A DNA stretch of 40,785 nt, from the NCBI GenBank assembly GCA_016215105.1, contig JACRLJ010000100.1:1-40785 (forward strand), written 5' to 3'. Positions 8,291 to 16,705 of this stretch are shown here, one piece after another. This DNA is from Candidatus Hydrogenedentota bacterium (GTDB lineage: Bacteria > Hydrogenedentota > Hydrogenedentia > Hydrogenedentales > SLHB01). The notes beneath the pieces are model-generated. The model had not been told where the DNA came from. It did not search any database and saw only the letters and a list, made by a program, of their open reading frames with translations. The position numbers and the translations under genes were made by a program. Position 1 is the stretch's first letter; every line of letters starts with the position of its first letter.

Positions 8291-8865
8291 AAAGGAAACT
8301 CCTTTACTAAGCGGTGTATCGGGCCGTTCGGGGTGAGCTCGCTTGAGAATAATGCCACATGCTCGACCGGGAAATCACCCCCGCAGAAGCCTCTTTCGTT
8401 CTCCAGGTAGGCCATAAGGTCACCGGGCTGTTTCGGATCCTTAACGCGTCCCAAGGTCAGGTGCGGGTGGAACGTTTTCGTTTCCTTCGGCAACCGAATG
8501 GCTAGCGCGGCGTCCTCCGCCACACGCCACACATCGAGCAGTTCCACGGGGGCCGTCTTCTCGTTCGACTCCCGCTCGGAACTTACGCCCGCCCAAACCA
8601 CAGCGGGCCGCCGCGCATTCGGAAACACGCCCACGCTCGAGACCTCCAGCCCGAACGGACACATTCCCGCGTAGCGCGCCTCGAGAATCGCGCCCAGGCG
8701 CTCCGCTTCGTTATCTCCCACTTCGCCGAGAAAGCGAAGTGTCAGGTGCATATTCTCCTGACGTACCCACGCGGCCTTCGTCCCGCACGGCTGGAGCCGC
8801 CGAACCAAATCCCCCAACGCTTGTTTCACAGAGTCACTCAATTCAATTGCCACAAACAGTCGCAC
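8287..8865 (-). CDS. thpR: RNA 2',3'-cyclic phosphodiesterase (2H family)
   Basis: This is a 2H phosphoesterase, historically called 2'-5' RNA ligase. It opens 2',3'-cyclic phosphate ends of RNA in the cytosol. The two catalytic HxTx motifs are H40-LTL and H135-LTL, about 95 residues apart as expected. The N-terminus MRLFVAIELSD is typical and the length is 192 residues. The start is GTG with a strong GGAGG eight bases upstream. It overlaps yggT by four bases and follows nnrE by 53 bases. Confidence 0.92.
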   Translation of the reverse strand: MRLFVAIELSDSVKQALGDLVRRLQPCGTKAAWVRQENMHLTLRFLGEVGDNEAERLGAILEARYAGMCPFGLEVSSVGVFPNARRPAVVWAGVSSERESNEKTAPVELLDVWRVAEDAALAIRLPKETKTFHPHLTLGRVKDPKQPGDLMAYLENERGFCGGDFPVEHVALFSSELTPNGPIHRLVKEFPF

Positions 8866-8918
8866 TCGTCAATCCTCCCCCGAGTAACGCGGTCCCGCGC
8901 GCGTTACTTGGTCATCCC

Positions 8919-9593
8919 CTATACTCTAACCCCAAAGCCTGGCGCCGCGCACATTTCTGGAATCCCGATGTCGGCTACTACCAGGCGCCCGATGTACTCG
9001 CGCGCGGCGCGATTCTCGAAACCCCTTTTCGGGAATTGGAAGGTCACCGTCACGTCCGCGCGCACACAACACCCGCAGGGCTCACCGGTGTCCGCGTCAA
9101 GACCTGATGGCAAGTCCACGGCTACGGTGTGAACCTTTGGCCAAGCGAGTATCGCCGCACGCATCGGATCTCGCACGGCGCCTTTCGTGCCCGTGCCCAA
9201 CAGCGCATCCACCAGAACCGAACAGTCCTTTAGCGAATCGACGGCAATCGCTACGGCTTTCGGCTCCTGGACGTCTAGAATCCGGCCTCCAAGGTTCTCA
9301 TACACGCGCATGTACACGGCGGCGTCGCCGGTCACTGCCTGAGGATCTCCTACCAAGACCACGCGAGTCTCAAGCCCCGCGAGCAAGGCCAGCCGCGCCA
9401 CTACAAACCCATCTCCCCCGTTATTGCCCTTCCCGCACACAATCCCCACGGGCCCGCGCCTGATCTCCCGGAACACCGCGATCCCCGCGTTGTTCATCAA
9501 CACCGCACCAGGAATTCCGATCTCCTCGATACAGCGCCGGTCCGCCTCGCGCATTTGCGCGGCGGTGAGCGTCTTACCAATTTGACTTTCCAT
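8919..9593 (-). CDS. nnrE: NAD(P)H-hydrate epimerase (YjeF N-terminal domain only)
   Basis: This enzyme epimerises damaged (R)-NAD(P)HX so that the matching dehydratase can repair it. Counting from the ATG at 9593 (224 aa), GKGNNGGDG is at 54-62, DALLGTG at 129-135, and DLPSGLDADTG at 160-170. These are the Rossmann-like nucleotide and catalytic segments of the YjeF_N family. The ATP/ADP-dependent dehydratase (NnrD) domain that is often fused at the C-terminus is absent and not encoded in this window. The ATG at 9593 has GAGGAAG directly upstream; the longer in-frame start at 9635 does not. The gene heads the nnrE-thpR-yggT-pcm run. Confidence 0.9.
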   Translation of the reverse strand: MESQIGKTLTAAQMREADRRCIEEIGIPGAVLMNNAGIAVFREIRRGPVGIVCGKGNNGGDGFVVARLALLAGLETRVVLVGDPQAVTGDAAVYMRVYENLGGRILDVQEPKAVAIAVDSLKDCSVLVDALLGTGTKGAVRDPMRAAILAWPKVHTVAVDLPSGLDADTGEPCGCCVRADVTVTFQFPKRGFENRAAREYIGRLVVADIGIPEMCAAPGFGVRV

Positions 9594-9694
9594 TCTTCCT
9601 CTTCCATTGGATAACACGAGCCACGTACGACGCAATCAGTCCTTCGCATGGGCGCGTAATCGCGCCGCAGTAACTTTGTTCAGGCCCGTACGAT

Positions 9695-10252
9695 CTATTC
9701 CCGCAAAGTCGAATCGGGCTTACGGCGCGCTCTCGAAAGCTGGGTCTGCATGGCGCTGAATATCGCCTTGGCGCCAAGGAACATGCCGGTAGTGAGCCAC
9801 CCCAAAACTCCGCCAAGAGCACTGAAAACTGGGATTCCGTACATTATGAAAAGCCCGCCTTCGTGCTGTTCGCTGAAGCCAAGGAAATAGTCAAGCGAGA
9901 CGGCAAGAAGCATACCCAGTAAAGCTCCGACGGCGAAGGTCCTCAACAGCGTAACCGACATTGGCGCGTGCCGGGAATCGTCAAGCCGCATTCCCGGGCT
10001 TCCTTCTTCAGAAAGAAACTTCCAAACTCCTGAGAAGAATCCATGAGTGGCTCCGACGATCGCGACGAACGGCACCGCTAGTAAGAGTACTGCGAACGCG
10101 TAGTATTCAAATACAACCAGAAGAAAACTCATCAGCAGCAAAGGAAGCGAGACCGCTACCAACGTACTCGAAATAGATCCAGCCACGATTCGCGCGAGGA
10201 TCGCACCACAGCCGTGCAATCGCTGTGCAAGACTCTTCCCCAGAGCAACCAT
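9695..10252 (-). CDS. Membrane protein, unknown (185 aa)
   Basis: Four hydrophobic segments are visible. The first pair forms a long stretch (about residues 25-70, SISSTLVAVSLPLLLMSF then YYAFAVLLLAVPFVAIVG). A soluble loop with EEGSPGMRLDDSRH separates them from a second pair (about 100-165). The C-terminal tail is basic. The ATG at 10252 is preferred because GGAGG lies nine bases upstream; an in-frame ATG at 10285 lacks one. No family is recognised. It lies about 100 bases before nnrE on the same strand, with looser spacing than the genes after it. Confidence 0.6.
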   Translation of the reverse strand: MVALGKSLAQRLHGCGAILARIVAGSISSTLVAVSLPLLLMSFLLVVFEYYAFAVLLLAVPFVAIVGATHGFFSGVWKFLSEEGSPGMRLDDSRHAPMSVTLLRTFAVGALLGMLLAVSLDYFLGFSEQHEGGLFIMYGIPVFSALGGVLGWLTTGMFLGAKAIFSAMQTQLSRARRKPDSTLRE

Positions 10253-10472
10253 ACAGCCCCGCCTCCAGACTACATCGCTGATCATAGCCGAATAGCGCGG
10301 AAACCGCCAACACAGTACGAACGGCCCACGTCTTTCAAGACTGATCCTCCTTCACTTGCGTCTATTAGCGGTTCATCCCGGAGAGATTCGGTCCCAGCGC
10401 CGGTCTCGCTGAGACCACAACAACGTCGGCGACGCCAAGTTCCGCCCGAGTGACAAGCAGTGAGGAATGGGA

Positions 10473-11261
10473 CTAAAACCGTGGCGGACGCTTCTCCAAA
10501 AAGGCGGTCACCCCTTCGACATGCTCACGACCCAACATAGCTAAGGCCTGCGACGTGGCTTCGCTTTCGAGCGTATCGTGCAGGGTCGCCGTGGCGCCCA
10601 GACGGAGTCCGCGTTTGATCATGGCGACTGCATTGGGCGGGGCTTGCGCATAGCGCGTAGTGAGGGCTTCGGTTTCGGCGAGCAGTTCGCCGTGAGGAAC
10701 CACCTGATTCACCAGCCCGATTCGGAGCGCTTCGTGCGCATCAACCGTATCGCCAAGGGTCAGCAACTCGAACGCCTTCGCGGCGCCAACGAGCCGTGGC
10801 AGCAGGTAGGTTGATCCCGCGTCCGAGGTTAGACCGCGATGCACGAAGGCCTCGGAAAACTTCGCTTGGTCCGATGCGATACGCACGTCACACACCAGCG
10901 CGAGATTGCACCCCGCGCCCATCGCGGGACCGTTCACCGCGGCAATCACCGGTTTCTCGCACTCGTAGATGGTCTCGATCATGCGATGGAATTCGCGCAC
11001 CATGTCGCGTATCGCGCCAGGGTCCGGCTTTTGCCCAGCCAGGGCTTTGGCCATCTCCTTGACATCGCCGCCGGCGCAGAACGAACTGCCACGTCCGGTG
11101 ATGACGACTGAGCGCACGTCATGGTCCGCCGACGCGTCGGCGATGGCCGCTATGACGAGCTTGGTGGTGCCGCCCAGACGGATGGCGTTGCGCGCTTCCG
11201 GTCGATTCAACTCGATCCATAGCGCTCGGCCTTTCCTGGTTACAATGACTTCCGCGTCCAT
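10473..11261 (-). CDS. Enoyl-CoA hydratase/isomerase (crotonase) family protein, PaaG-like
   Basis: This 262-residue crotonase-fold acyl-CoA enzyme has the oxyanion-hole segments FCAGGD (61-66) and GPAMGAGC (111-118). Both glutamates used by classical enoyl-CoA hydratase are missing: Asn119 stands where the first would be (GAGCN) and Phe139 where the second would be. Asp147 in GLTSDAG falls where PaaG-type isomerases keep their catalytic Asp (GLxPDxG). A double-bond or epoxide isomerase-like reaction is therefore more likely than hydration; the substrate is unknown. AAGGAG lies nine bases before the ATG. Neighbours give no pathway context. Confidence 0.85.
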   Translation of the reverse strand: MDAEVIVTRKGRALWIELNRPEARNAIRLGGTTKLVIAAIADASADHDVRSVVITGRGSSFCAGGDVKEMAKALAGQKPDPGAIRDMVREFHRMIETIYECEKPVIAAVNGPAMGAGCNLALVCDVRIASDQAKFSEAFVHRGLTSDAGSTYLLPRLVGAAKAFELLTLGDTVDAHEALRIGLVNQVVPHGELLAETEALTTRYAQAPPNAVAMIKRGLRLGATATLHDTLESEATSQALAMLGREHVEGVTAFLEKRPPRF

Positions 11262-11308
11262 ACTTGGATCTCCTTGTCGGGGGAACTGGGGGTTGCGATA
11301 CGTCTTGG

Positions 11309-12055
11309 CTACAACGCGACGAGCAGATAGGCCACTAACCCAAGCTCGATCGCCAAGTGAACACCGAACGGCAGCAGAATGTTCTTACGACTCATGGTCC
11401 ATCGGCACGCGAGCACGGAAAACACTACCATTCCAAGCGCCTCGAGCGGCGGCTTTTGGAGATGATACAGACCCTCTGCAAGTGGAACCAACAGCCAGCC
11501 AAAACGAGGCCAAGCCGCTGCAACTGATCGAAGAAGCGCGTAGCGGTGAAGGAATTCCCAACCCAAAAGCCAGGAGAGAGTCCACAGGAGCTGGATTTGA
11601 GCATATTGCCACTTCTGAGTGGCGGAAAGATATCCCATACCGTGATAGGTAGAGCGCAAACTCGGAATGTGCGGAATTAACGTCAACGAAAGTAGTCCAA
11701 CCGCCAGGAAAACCGGAAACAGTATGCGGTCTACTCTTTTCCAACGTCCCAGACCAAAGTACCGCCAATCCAGCGAAGGCAGACTCCACAGGAACGGAAT
11801 CAGAAACCAAAACAGAAACTTGAAGAGATCGAATCCGTTTGGGAATTGCCAGCGGAAGACAACGAAAAAGTGCGGAATCGGAACGCCGCGAATCGGTCTC
11901 CCCGACGCGGCAAACGCCGCCAAGGTGTCCACGAGAAGAATGACGGCGGCGTACGTCAGGACAAGAACGGCCTTGGTCTTCAGGCGCGCATGCGGCGGAG
12001 CAACAACACCAAGCCCCTCGCCGGCGCGCTCTTCTGGATTCGGGTTATCAGCCAA
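11309..12055 (-). CDS. CPBP-like intramembrane protease homologue
   Basis: This 248-residue protein has about six to seven membrane spans. Its second half follows the CPBP/Abi (Rce1-like) layout: GWEFLHR (E167, R171), then H198 followed by KP and E205, then H233 in FGVHLAIE. CPBP proteins normally show EExxxR, FxxxH and HxxxN/D. Here a single Glu and a final Glu replace the usual residues, so activity is uncertain. The start is TTG directly after an in-frame stop, with GAGG about ten bases upstream; no in-frame ATG exists until far inside. It lies 47 bases upstream of the crotonase gene. Possible roles include prenyl-protein or peptide processing; this is inferred only. Confidence 0.65.
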   Translation of the reverse strand: MADNPNPEERAGEGLGVVAPPHARLKTKAVLVLTYAAVILLVDTLAAFAASGRPIRGVPIPHFFVVFRWQFPNGFDLFKFLFWFLIPFLWSLPSLDWRYFGLGRWKRVDRILFPVFLAVGLLSLTLIPHIPSLRSTYHGMGYLSATQKWQYAQIQLLWTLSWLLGWEFLHRYALLRSVAAAWPRFGWLLVPLAEGLYHLQKPPLEALGMVVFSVLACRWTMSRKNILLPFGVHLAIELGLVAYLLVAL

Positions 12056-12160
12056 TCAAAACACGCCTCGCGCCGCGCCGCAAGACACGACGGCTTCACG
12101 ATGACCACGGCTCACTTAGGCCTACGCATTCCGCGTTGTCCGCCTATCGCACGGGATCGT

Positions 12161-13321
12161 TTAGGTGTACCGCCCGTAGCGCTTGTTGGTCTCATACATG
12201 GTCCACAGATTGTCCAGCGAAATTCCCGGCGCGAGATTGTTTCCTTCACGCAAAACAAACCGTCCCCCATTCCGGATTCCGCTGTCGAGAACACGGCGCA
12301 CTTCCGCCGCTGTCGTCTCGGGCGTCGCATCGATGAGAAACGGCACGGACGGTCCTCCAAAGATCTCTACGTCAGGGCCCACGTCCTCGCGCAACTGAGG
12401 GAAGTCCACAGGAAAGCCGGTGTCAAACGACTGAATGTTGAGATGGTCTCTTAGGAAGGGAAAATGCCGCGTCGCATCTCCGCACAAATGAATACTGTTC
12501 GGTCCGCCTTCGGAAAATGTGTCGACCAGCCTCTTGTGAAAGGGATAGACCATTTCCTGGTATAGGTCCGTCGAAATGAGTTGGATTGAGTCGTCAGCAA
12601 AGCCCCAACCCGGCGTTTTCAACGGCTGTCCCAGCTTCTTGCGGTACGCCGTGATGCGGACGATAGCGGCCTCGGTCACGAAGTCCAGAAGCCGGCGGGC
12701 GTAATCCGGTTCCGCGAGGAGGTCCGTCAAGAACTCGGTTGCGCCCCGCAAATTGCACGCCACGGTCATCGGACCATCGGTCCCCAGGCCGGTCGCGCCA
12801 ACAGTGTCGATCGGCAAACCTTTGTAGGTAAATCCTTTGGTTTTCTGCTCCTGGAAGTAGTCGTAATACTCCCAGCCGCGTTTCATCATCCCCCCCCTGA
12901 ATGGATCGGGAATGCCCTGGTCAAACAACTGATTCTTGCGAGACTCTTCGGATAGGATCGGCTCGGTATCCGGAACCTGGTTATCGTAGAAGCGCACTTC
13001 GCTCCCCAGCCAAGCCGCCTCGACCGTATTCTGAAAATCGACATACACGGGCCAGCCGGCCTTCGGTATACCCATTTCCGCGTCCTGCGGAACGTTGAGC
13101 CGAATCCATTCGCAGTGCTCCAATTGGCGCTCGAGCATCAACTGAGGATTATAGAGGTACTGCTGGAACGATATCTTCCGCGGATTGACCGCAGGGTCAA
13201 ACATGGTGAATCGGGGATTAATCCCAAAGACCATAGGCGGGCGAATCGGCTTTCGTTCGCGATACGCGTCCCAAACTTCCTTCACTTCGGCGTTGTGCGC
13301 CTCGTAGTCAATCGTTCGCAT
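12161..13321 (-). CDS. Uroporphyrinogen decarboxylase (URO-D) family protein, methyltransferase-like
   Basis: This 386-residue protein has the URO-D/MtaA TIM-barrel pattern rather than true HemE sequence. The HxC pair H278-L-C280 in SIHLCGD matches the zinc site of corrinoid methyltransferases (MtaA, CmuA). The third zinc ligand, a late cysteine in those proteins, is not seen; the corresponding region reads REGNNLAPG. Such divergent URO-D paralogues are numerous in PVC and related phyla, and most have no known substrate. Methyl transfer or an O-demethylation-like role is a guess. GGGAGAG sits six bases before the ATG. No corrinoid protein gene is adjacent. Confidence 0.75.
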   Translation of the reverse strand: MRTIDYEAHNAEVKEVWDAYRERKPIRPPMVFGINPRFTMFDPAVNPRKISFQQYLYNPQLMLERQLEHCEWIRLNVPQDAEMGIPKAGWPVYVDFQNTVEAAWLGSEVRFYDNQVPDTEPILSEESRKNQLFDQGIPDPFRGGMMKRGWEYYDYFQEQKTKGFTYKGLPIDTVGATGLGTDGPMTVACNLRGATEFLTDLLAEPDYARRLLDFVTEAAIVRITAYRKKLGQPLKTPGWGFADDSIQLISTDLYQEMVYPFHKRLVDTFSEGGPNSIHLCGDATRHFPFLRDHLNIQSFDTGFPVDFPQLREDVGPDVEIFGGPSVPFLIDATPETTAAEVRRVLDSGIRNGGRFVLREGNNLAPGISLDNLWTMYETNKRYGRYT

Positions 13322-13659
13322 GAATCTCTCCCCGTAAAGTTCTATTGGGCGTTTCCCACCACCCGGACCTACGCCAACTTCAAGGCGCCGATTCCGTCCA
13401 TGCTATCCACGCGCGTTCCAGGAATCAATCCTCAGGACCGGCGGGCCTGACCGCGTTGCGACAAAACAACAGGTCTCTTCGTGTAAAATACTTGCGGCTC
13501 CGTCAATCACCATGCGATAATGCCGCAACAATACTACCTTGAATTCCATCCTGATACCCCGCGACGCGCGGACTCCTCCGGCCAGAACCGGACCGATCCA
13601 CCTTCCGGAGACAGGATGTACAACATAGACTGGCCGATACAGGCCGGGGGAAGTTCGTC
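13322..13659. other. Divergent intergenic region between URO-D-like and transporter genes
   Basis: This 338-base space between divergent genes must hold both promoters. On the plus strand, TTGCGG (13492-13497) and GATAAT (13516-13521) are 18 bases apart and could drive the transporter gene, leaving a leader of about 130 bases. No RNA gene, riboswitch fold or repeat was recognised. Confidence 0.4.
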
Positions 13660-15330
13660 ATGCCTTGGTTACTCGAATTGATCCACGGAGAATCTGTCGC
13701 TACCGCAGTACTAATGTTGGGACTCGTCGCCGCGTCTGGTCTGGCGCTGGGTTCCGTTCGCGTGTTCGGAATCTCGCTCGGCATCGCCGGGGTATTGTTC
13801 TCGGGCCTCCTCTTTGGTCACTTCAAGTTCACGGTGAACAAGGAGGTCTTGGAATTCGCACGCGAGTTCGGTCTTATCCTCTTCGTATATACCATTGGAG
13901 TTCAGGTTGGCCCTGGAATCCTGTCGTCGTTGCGCCGGGAAGGTCTTCCGATGAATCTGCTGGCCGCGGGTTCCGTGTTGGCGGGCGTGCTGGTGACGGT
14001 CCTCATCGTGTTCGTTGGCAAGGTGGACGTCCCGGTAGCCGTGGGCATGTTTTCCGGCGCGACAACCAATACACCCAGCCTTGCCGCCGCTCAATCGGCG
14101 TTGCGCCAGGTGGACGGCTATACGGAAGAAATGAGCAAGCTACCCGGACTCGGATACGCCGTCGCCTATCCGTTCGGCATCATCGGTATCATTCTCACGA
14201 TGCTGTTGACGCGCATTGTTTTCCGGATCAACCCCAAGCGCGAAGGCGAAGTCCTGAAGCAGCAAATGGAGCGCGAGATTGTGCCGCTCACGCGCGCAAA
14301 TTTCGAAATTGCGAACACCAACCTCGATGGCATCTTAATCAAGGATCTTCCGGGGCTGAAGAATTCCGGGATCGTTGTATCTCGTGTCATGCACCAAAAC
14401 CAGGTCGCGGTGGCCCAGGCCGATACGCGGCTCGCGCTCGGTGACGTACTGCTCGCCGTCGGGACTAAGGACGCCCTGGACACGTTCCGGCTAATCGTCG
14501 GCAAAGAAACTCCGGTCGATCTGGTCCGTATTGCCAGTAAGATCACCACCAAGCGCCTCATCGTGACCAAGAAGAGTGTGATCGGAAAGACGCTCGAAGA
14601 ATTGGCGATCGGTGAACGATTCGAGGTGCGCATTACGCGTTTGATGCGCGCCAGTTTTGAGCTGACCGCCAGTCCCGGAGTCAAGCTTCAGTTCGGCGAT
14701 ACCGTGCTGGCGGTCGGCGATCCCGATGACATTGAGGAAGTGGCGAAAGAACTGGGAAACTCGCTGAAACGGCTCAACCACCCGGAAATAGTGCCGATTT
14801 TCGTGGGCATCGCCTTGGGCGTCATTGTGGGCAGCTATCCCATCTCCGTCCCGGGAATTCCCTCCGCAGTCAAATTGGGACTGGCGGGCGGCCCGTTGCT
14901 GGTGGCCATTGTCCTGAGCCGAATCGGCCGCATTGGGCCTCTGGTGTGGTATATGCCGGAGAGCGCAATCTTCTTGATGCGCGAGATAGGCATCGCTCTG
15001 TTCCTGGCGTGCGTCGGACTGAAATCGGGTGACCGTTTCGTGGAGACCCTCGTTCAGGGCAGCGGACTCTATTGGATGGCTTTGGCGGTACTAATAACAA
15101 TCGTGCCACTGCTCCTCACCGCTTTGGTCGCGCGAATGTTTATGAAGGTGAATTACCTGTCGATTTGCGGATTGTTGGCCGGAAGTATGACGGACCCGCC
15201 GGCATTAGCCTTTGCGTGTACCGCCAACGACTCCGAAGCGCCGATGGTGGCTTATGCGACGGTCTACCCGCTGACGATGATCCTGCGTGTAATTTCCGCG
15301 CAAATCATGGTTCTGCTACTCATGCGCTGA
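13660..15330 (+). CDS. YidE/AspT-type putative transporter with two RCK-C domains
   Basis: This 556-residue inner-membrane protein belongs to the aspartate:alanine exchanger (AAE/AspT) family and has E. coli YidE's size and order. An N-terminal five- to six-span half carries GATTNTPSLAAAQ (133-145). Two cytoplasmic TrkA-C (RCK-C) domains follow at about 205-285 and 295-375, then a C-terminal half with GSMTDPPALAFA (508-519). The paired GA/STxxP re-entrant motifs in each half are the hallmark of the family. The transported ion is unknown; YidE itself is uncharacterised and AspT exchanges aspartate for alanine. It is transcribed alone, converging with the glycosyltransferase nine bases beyond its stop. 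Confidence 0.88.
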   Translation: MPWLLELIHGESVATAVLMLGLVAASGLALGSVRVFGISLGIAGVLFSGLLFGHFKFTVNKEVLEFAREFGLILFVYTIGVQVGPGILSSLRREGLPMNLLAAGSVLAGVLVTVLIVFVGKVDVPVAVGMFSGATTNTPSLAAAQSALRQVDGYTEEMSKLPGLGYAVAYPFGIIGIILTMLLTRIVFRINPKREGEVLKQQMEREIVPLTRANFEIANTNLDGILIKDLPGLKNSGIVVSRVMHQNQVAVAQADTRLALGDVLLAVGTKDALDTFRLIVGKETPVDLVRIASKITTKRLIVTKKSVIGKTLEELAIGERFEVRITRLMRASFELTASPGVKLQFGDTVLAVGDPDDIEEVAKELGNSLKRLNHPEIVPIFVGIALGVIVGSYPISVPGIPSAVKLGLAGGPLLVAIVLSRIGRIGPLVWYMPESAIFLMREIGIALFLACVGLKSGDRFVETLVQGSGLYWMALAVLITIVPLLLTALVARMFMKVNYLSICGLLAGSMTDPPALAFACTANDSEAPMVAYATVYPLTMILRVISAQIMVLLLMR

Positions 15331-15338
15331 CCCGGCGG

Positions 15339-16496
15339 TCAACCGGATTGGACAAACCGCGCGATCTGCTCGGCGCGGTGACGATGGGTATGTTGCTCTA
15401 GGACTCGTTTTCGGGCCGAATCGCCTAGGCTCTTGCGCAATTCCGCGTCCCCAAGCAGACGCCGGTATGCGCTGATCGCTTCTTCCTCCGAGTTCACCAC
15501 GATCAACTCTTTGTCCGGATCGAACCAACGGTCCATCCCGGCGCAGGGGTTGCTCACAATGCAGCACTCCAGCGCGGCCAACTCGAAGAGCCGCGTCGAG
15601 GAAGATGCGAACACGCCGGCATGGGCTTCGCGCGCGATATTGAGATTGATGCGGCTACGGGCGCATTCGACGCGAAGCCGGTTGGACGGAATCTCCCCTA
15701 TCGACTTGACCCCGCCCATTCCCTCATCGAGTCCTTTTCCGCCGGAGACGAATGATACGTCCGGCATTGTTCGGCTCGGATTCACCAGCATGGTCTCGAT
15801 CCAGGTCTTCCGGTACTCCTTACCCAGGCCATAGAAGAATACGTCCCGATCGGGCTCGAGCGGCAAAGCCCGGTACAGATCGGGGTCCACACCCCAGAAG
15901 ACGGTCTCGACCCTCTTCGCGCCCATTGCCAGAAGTTCCTTCGCGCCGCCCTCGGAGTTGCACAGCACGCCGTCGTATTCGGACAGGTCGCCGCCCTCGT
16001 AAATCTTGAACCCGGACGCGTATCCGCCGAAACGCGGCAAACTCGCGGGAACATCGCCGTCGTAGTAGAAGAACGGGGTGTGAAATCGGTCCCGCAGGCG
16101 AGTGGGAATTCCGCTGAAATGGTTGAGCGGAATCGTGAAGACGATTACGGCGGCTACGTCGCGCTCTTTATCAAGGATAGTGGAAATATGGCTCTCCCAG
16201 CGCGGCCGAATCCACGACTCAATCGCGGTCTTCGTGATGGAGCCGCCTATGCCTTCCGCAGTCGAGGTGGCGCGCCCGCTTAGAAAGCTCTTGACCTTGC
16301 TAAACGCGTTGCCTTCCAGTTCGCACGGGTTCGGATACACCCGCCACCAGGGCGACTCGATCGCCTTTCCCTGATAGGGGACGGCGATCACGTCGTGTCC
16401 GAGTTCGTATAAACCCTTGAAGAACTGCCACCACGACGGCGTGCAGCCGTAGCGGTACGTCAGGTCGAGCGTGCTACATAGACATAGCAGTTTCAT
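15339..16496 (-). CDS. Glycosyltransferase family 1-like (CgeB-type, GT-B fold)
   Basis: This 385-residue protein begins with a GT-B-like N-terminal half (MKLLCLCSTLDLTYRYG, a glycine-containing first strand). The C-terminal half carries the pattern of the Glycos_transf_1_2/CgeB group: RSRINLNIAREAH, then SSTRLFELAALECCIVSNP, then ELIVVNSEEEAISAYRRLL and the closing helix. A sugar-nucleotide donor is expected from the family; the acceptor is unknown, with cell-surface glycan likely. GAGAGGA lies seven bases before the ATG. It is the only glycosyltransferase in this part of the window. Confidence 0.82.
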   Translation of the reverse strand: MKLLCLCSTLDLTYRYGCTPSWWQFFKGLYELGHDVIAVPYQGKAIESPWWRVYPNPCELEGNAFSKVKSFLSGRATSTAEGIGGSITKTAIESWIRPRWESHISTILDKERDVAAVIVFTIPLNHFSGIPTRLRDRFHTPFFYYDGDVPASLPRFGGYASGFKIYEGGDLSEYDGVLCNSEGGAKELLAMGAKRVETVFWGVDPDLYRALPLEPDRDVFFYGLGKEYRKTWIETMLVNPSRTMPDVSFVSGGKGLDEGMGGVKSIGEIPSNRLRVECARSRINLNIAREAHAGVFASSSTRLFELAALECCIVSNPCAGMDRWFDPDKELIVVNSEEEAISAYRRLLGDAELRKSLGDSARKRVLEQHTHRHRAEQIARFVQSG

Positions 16497-16514
16497 GCGT
16501 TTTCCTCTCCCACT

Positions 16515-16565
16515 CCGTCGGACCCGCCGGACTTGTCAGACTGGTCGAACCTGTCAGACGTGTCC
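16515..16565. repeat. 9-base GTCNGAC tandem array, degenerate copy
   Basis: There are five full units and one partial unit of 9 bases with the pattern NNGTCNGAC: CCGTCGGAC, CCGCCGGAC, TTGTCAGAC, TGGTCGAAC and CTGTCAGAC. The 7-base core GTCNGAC is itself palindromic. A longer and cleaner array of the same unit is at 31702-31800. It lies just upstream of the glycosyltransferase start and of the EF-G promoter. Confidence 0.65.
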
Positions 16566-16577
16566 CCAAAAGGCCGC

Positions 16578-16607
16578 TTGAGGGACATCCCATAGCGAGA
16601 GTATACT
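16578..16607 (+). promoter_or_regulatory. Likely sigma-70-type promoter of the EF-G gene
   Basis: TTGAGG (16578-16583) and TATACT (16602-16607) are separated by 18 bases, about 100 bases before the preferred ATG. This is a pattern match, but the position and the strong terminator after the gene support a single-gene transcript. Confidence 0.45.
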
Positions 16608-16705
16608 CGAATTTTCGCGCTTCACGAGTTTTCATCGTCACCGCGCGGCTTCATGGAGAAACCGTGCGAGCGGTTGGGCCAATAGACGGGGCGGAGAGTA
16701 TAGCC

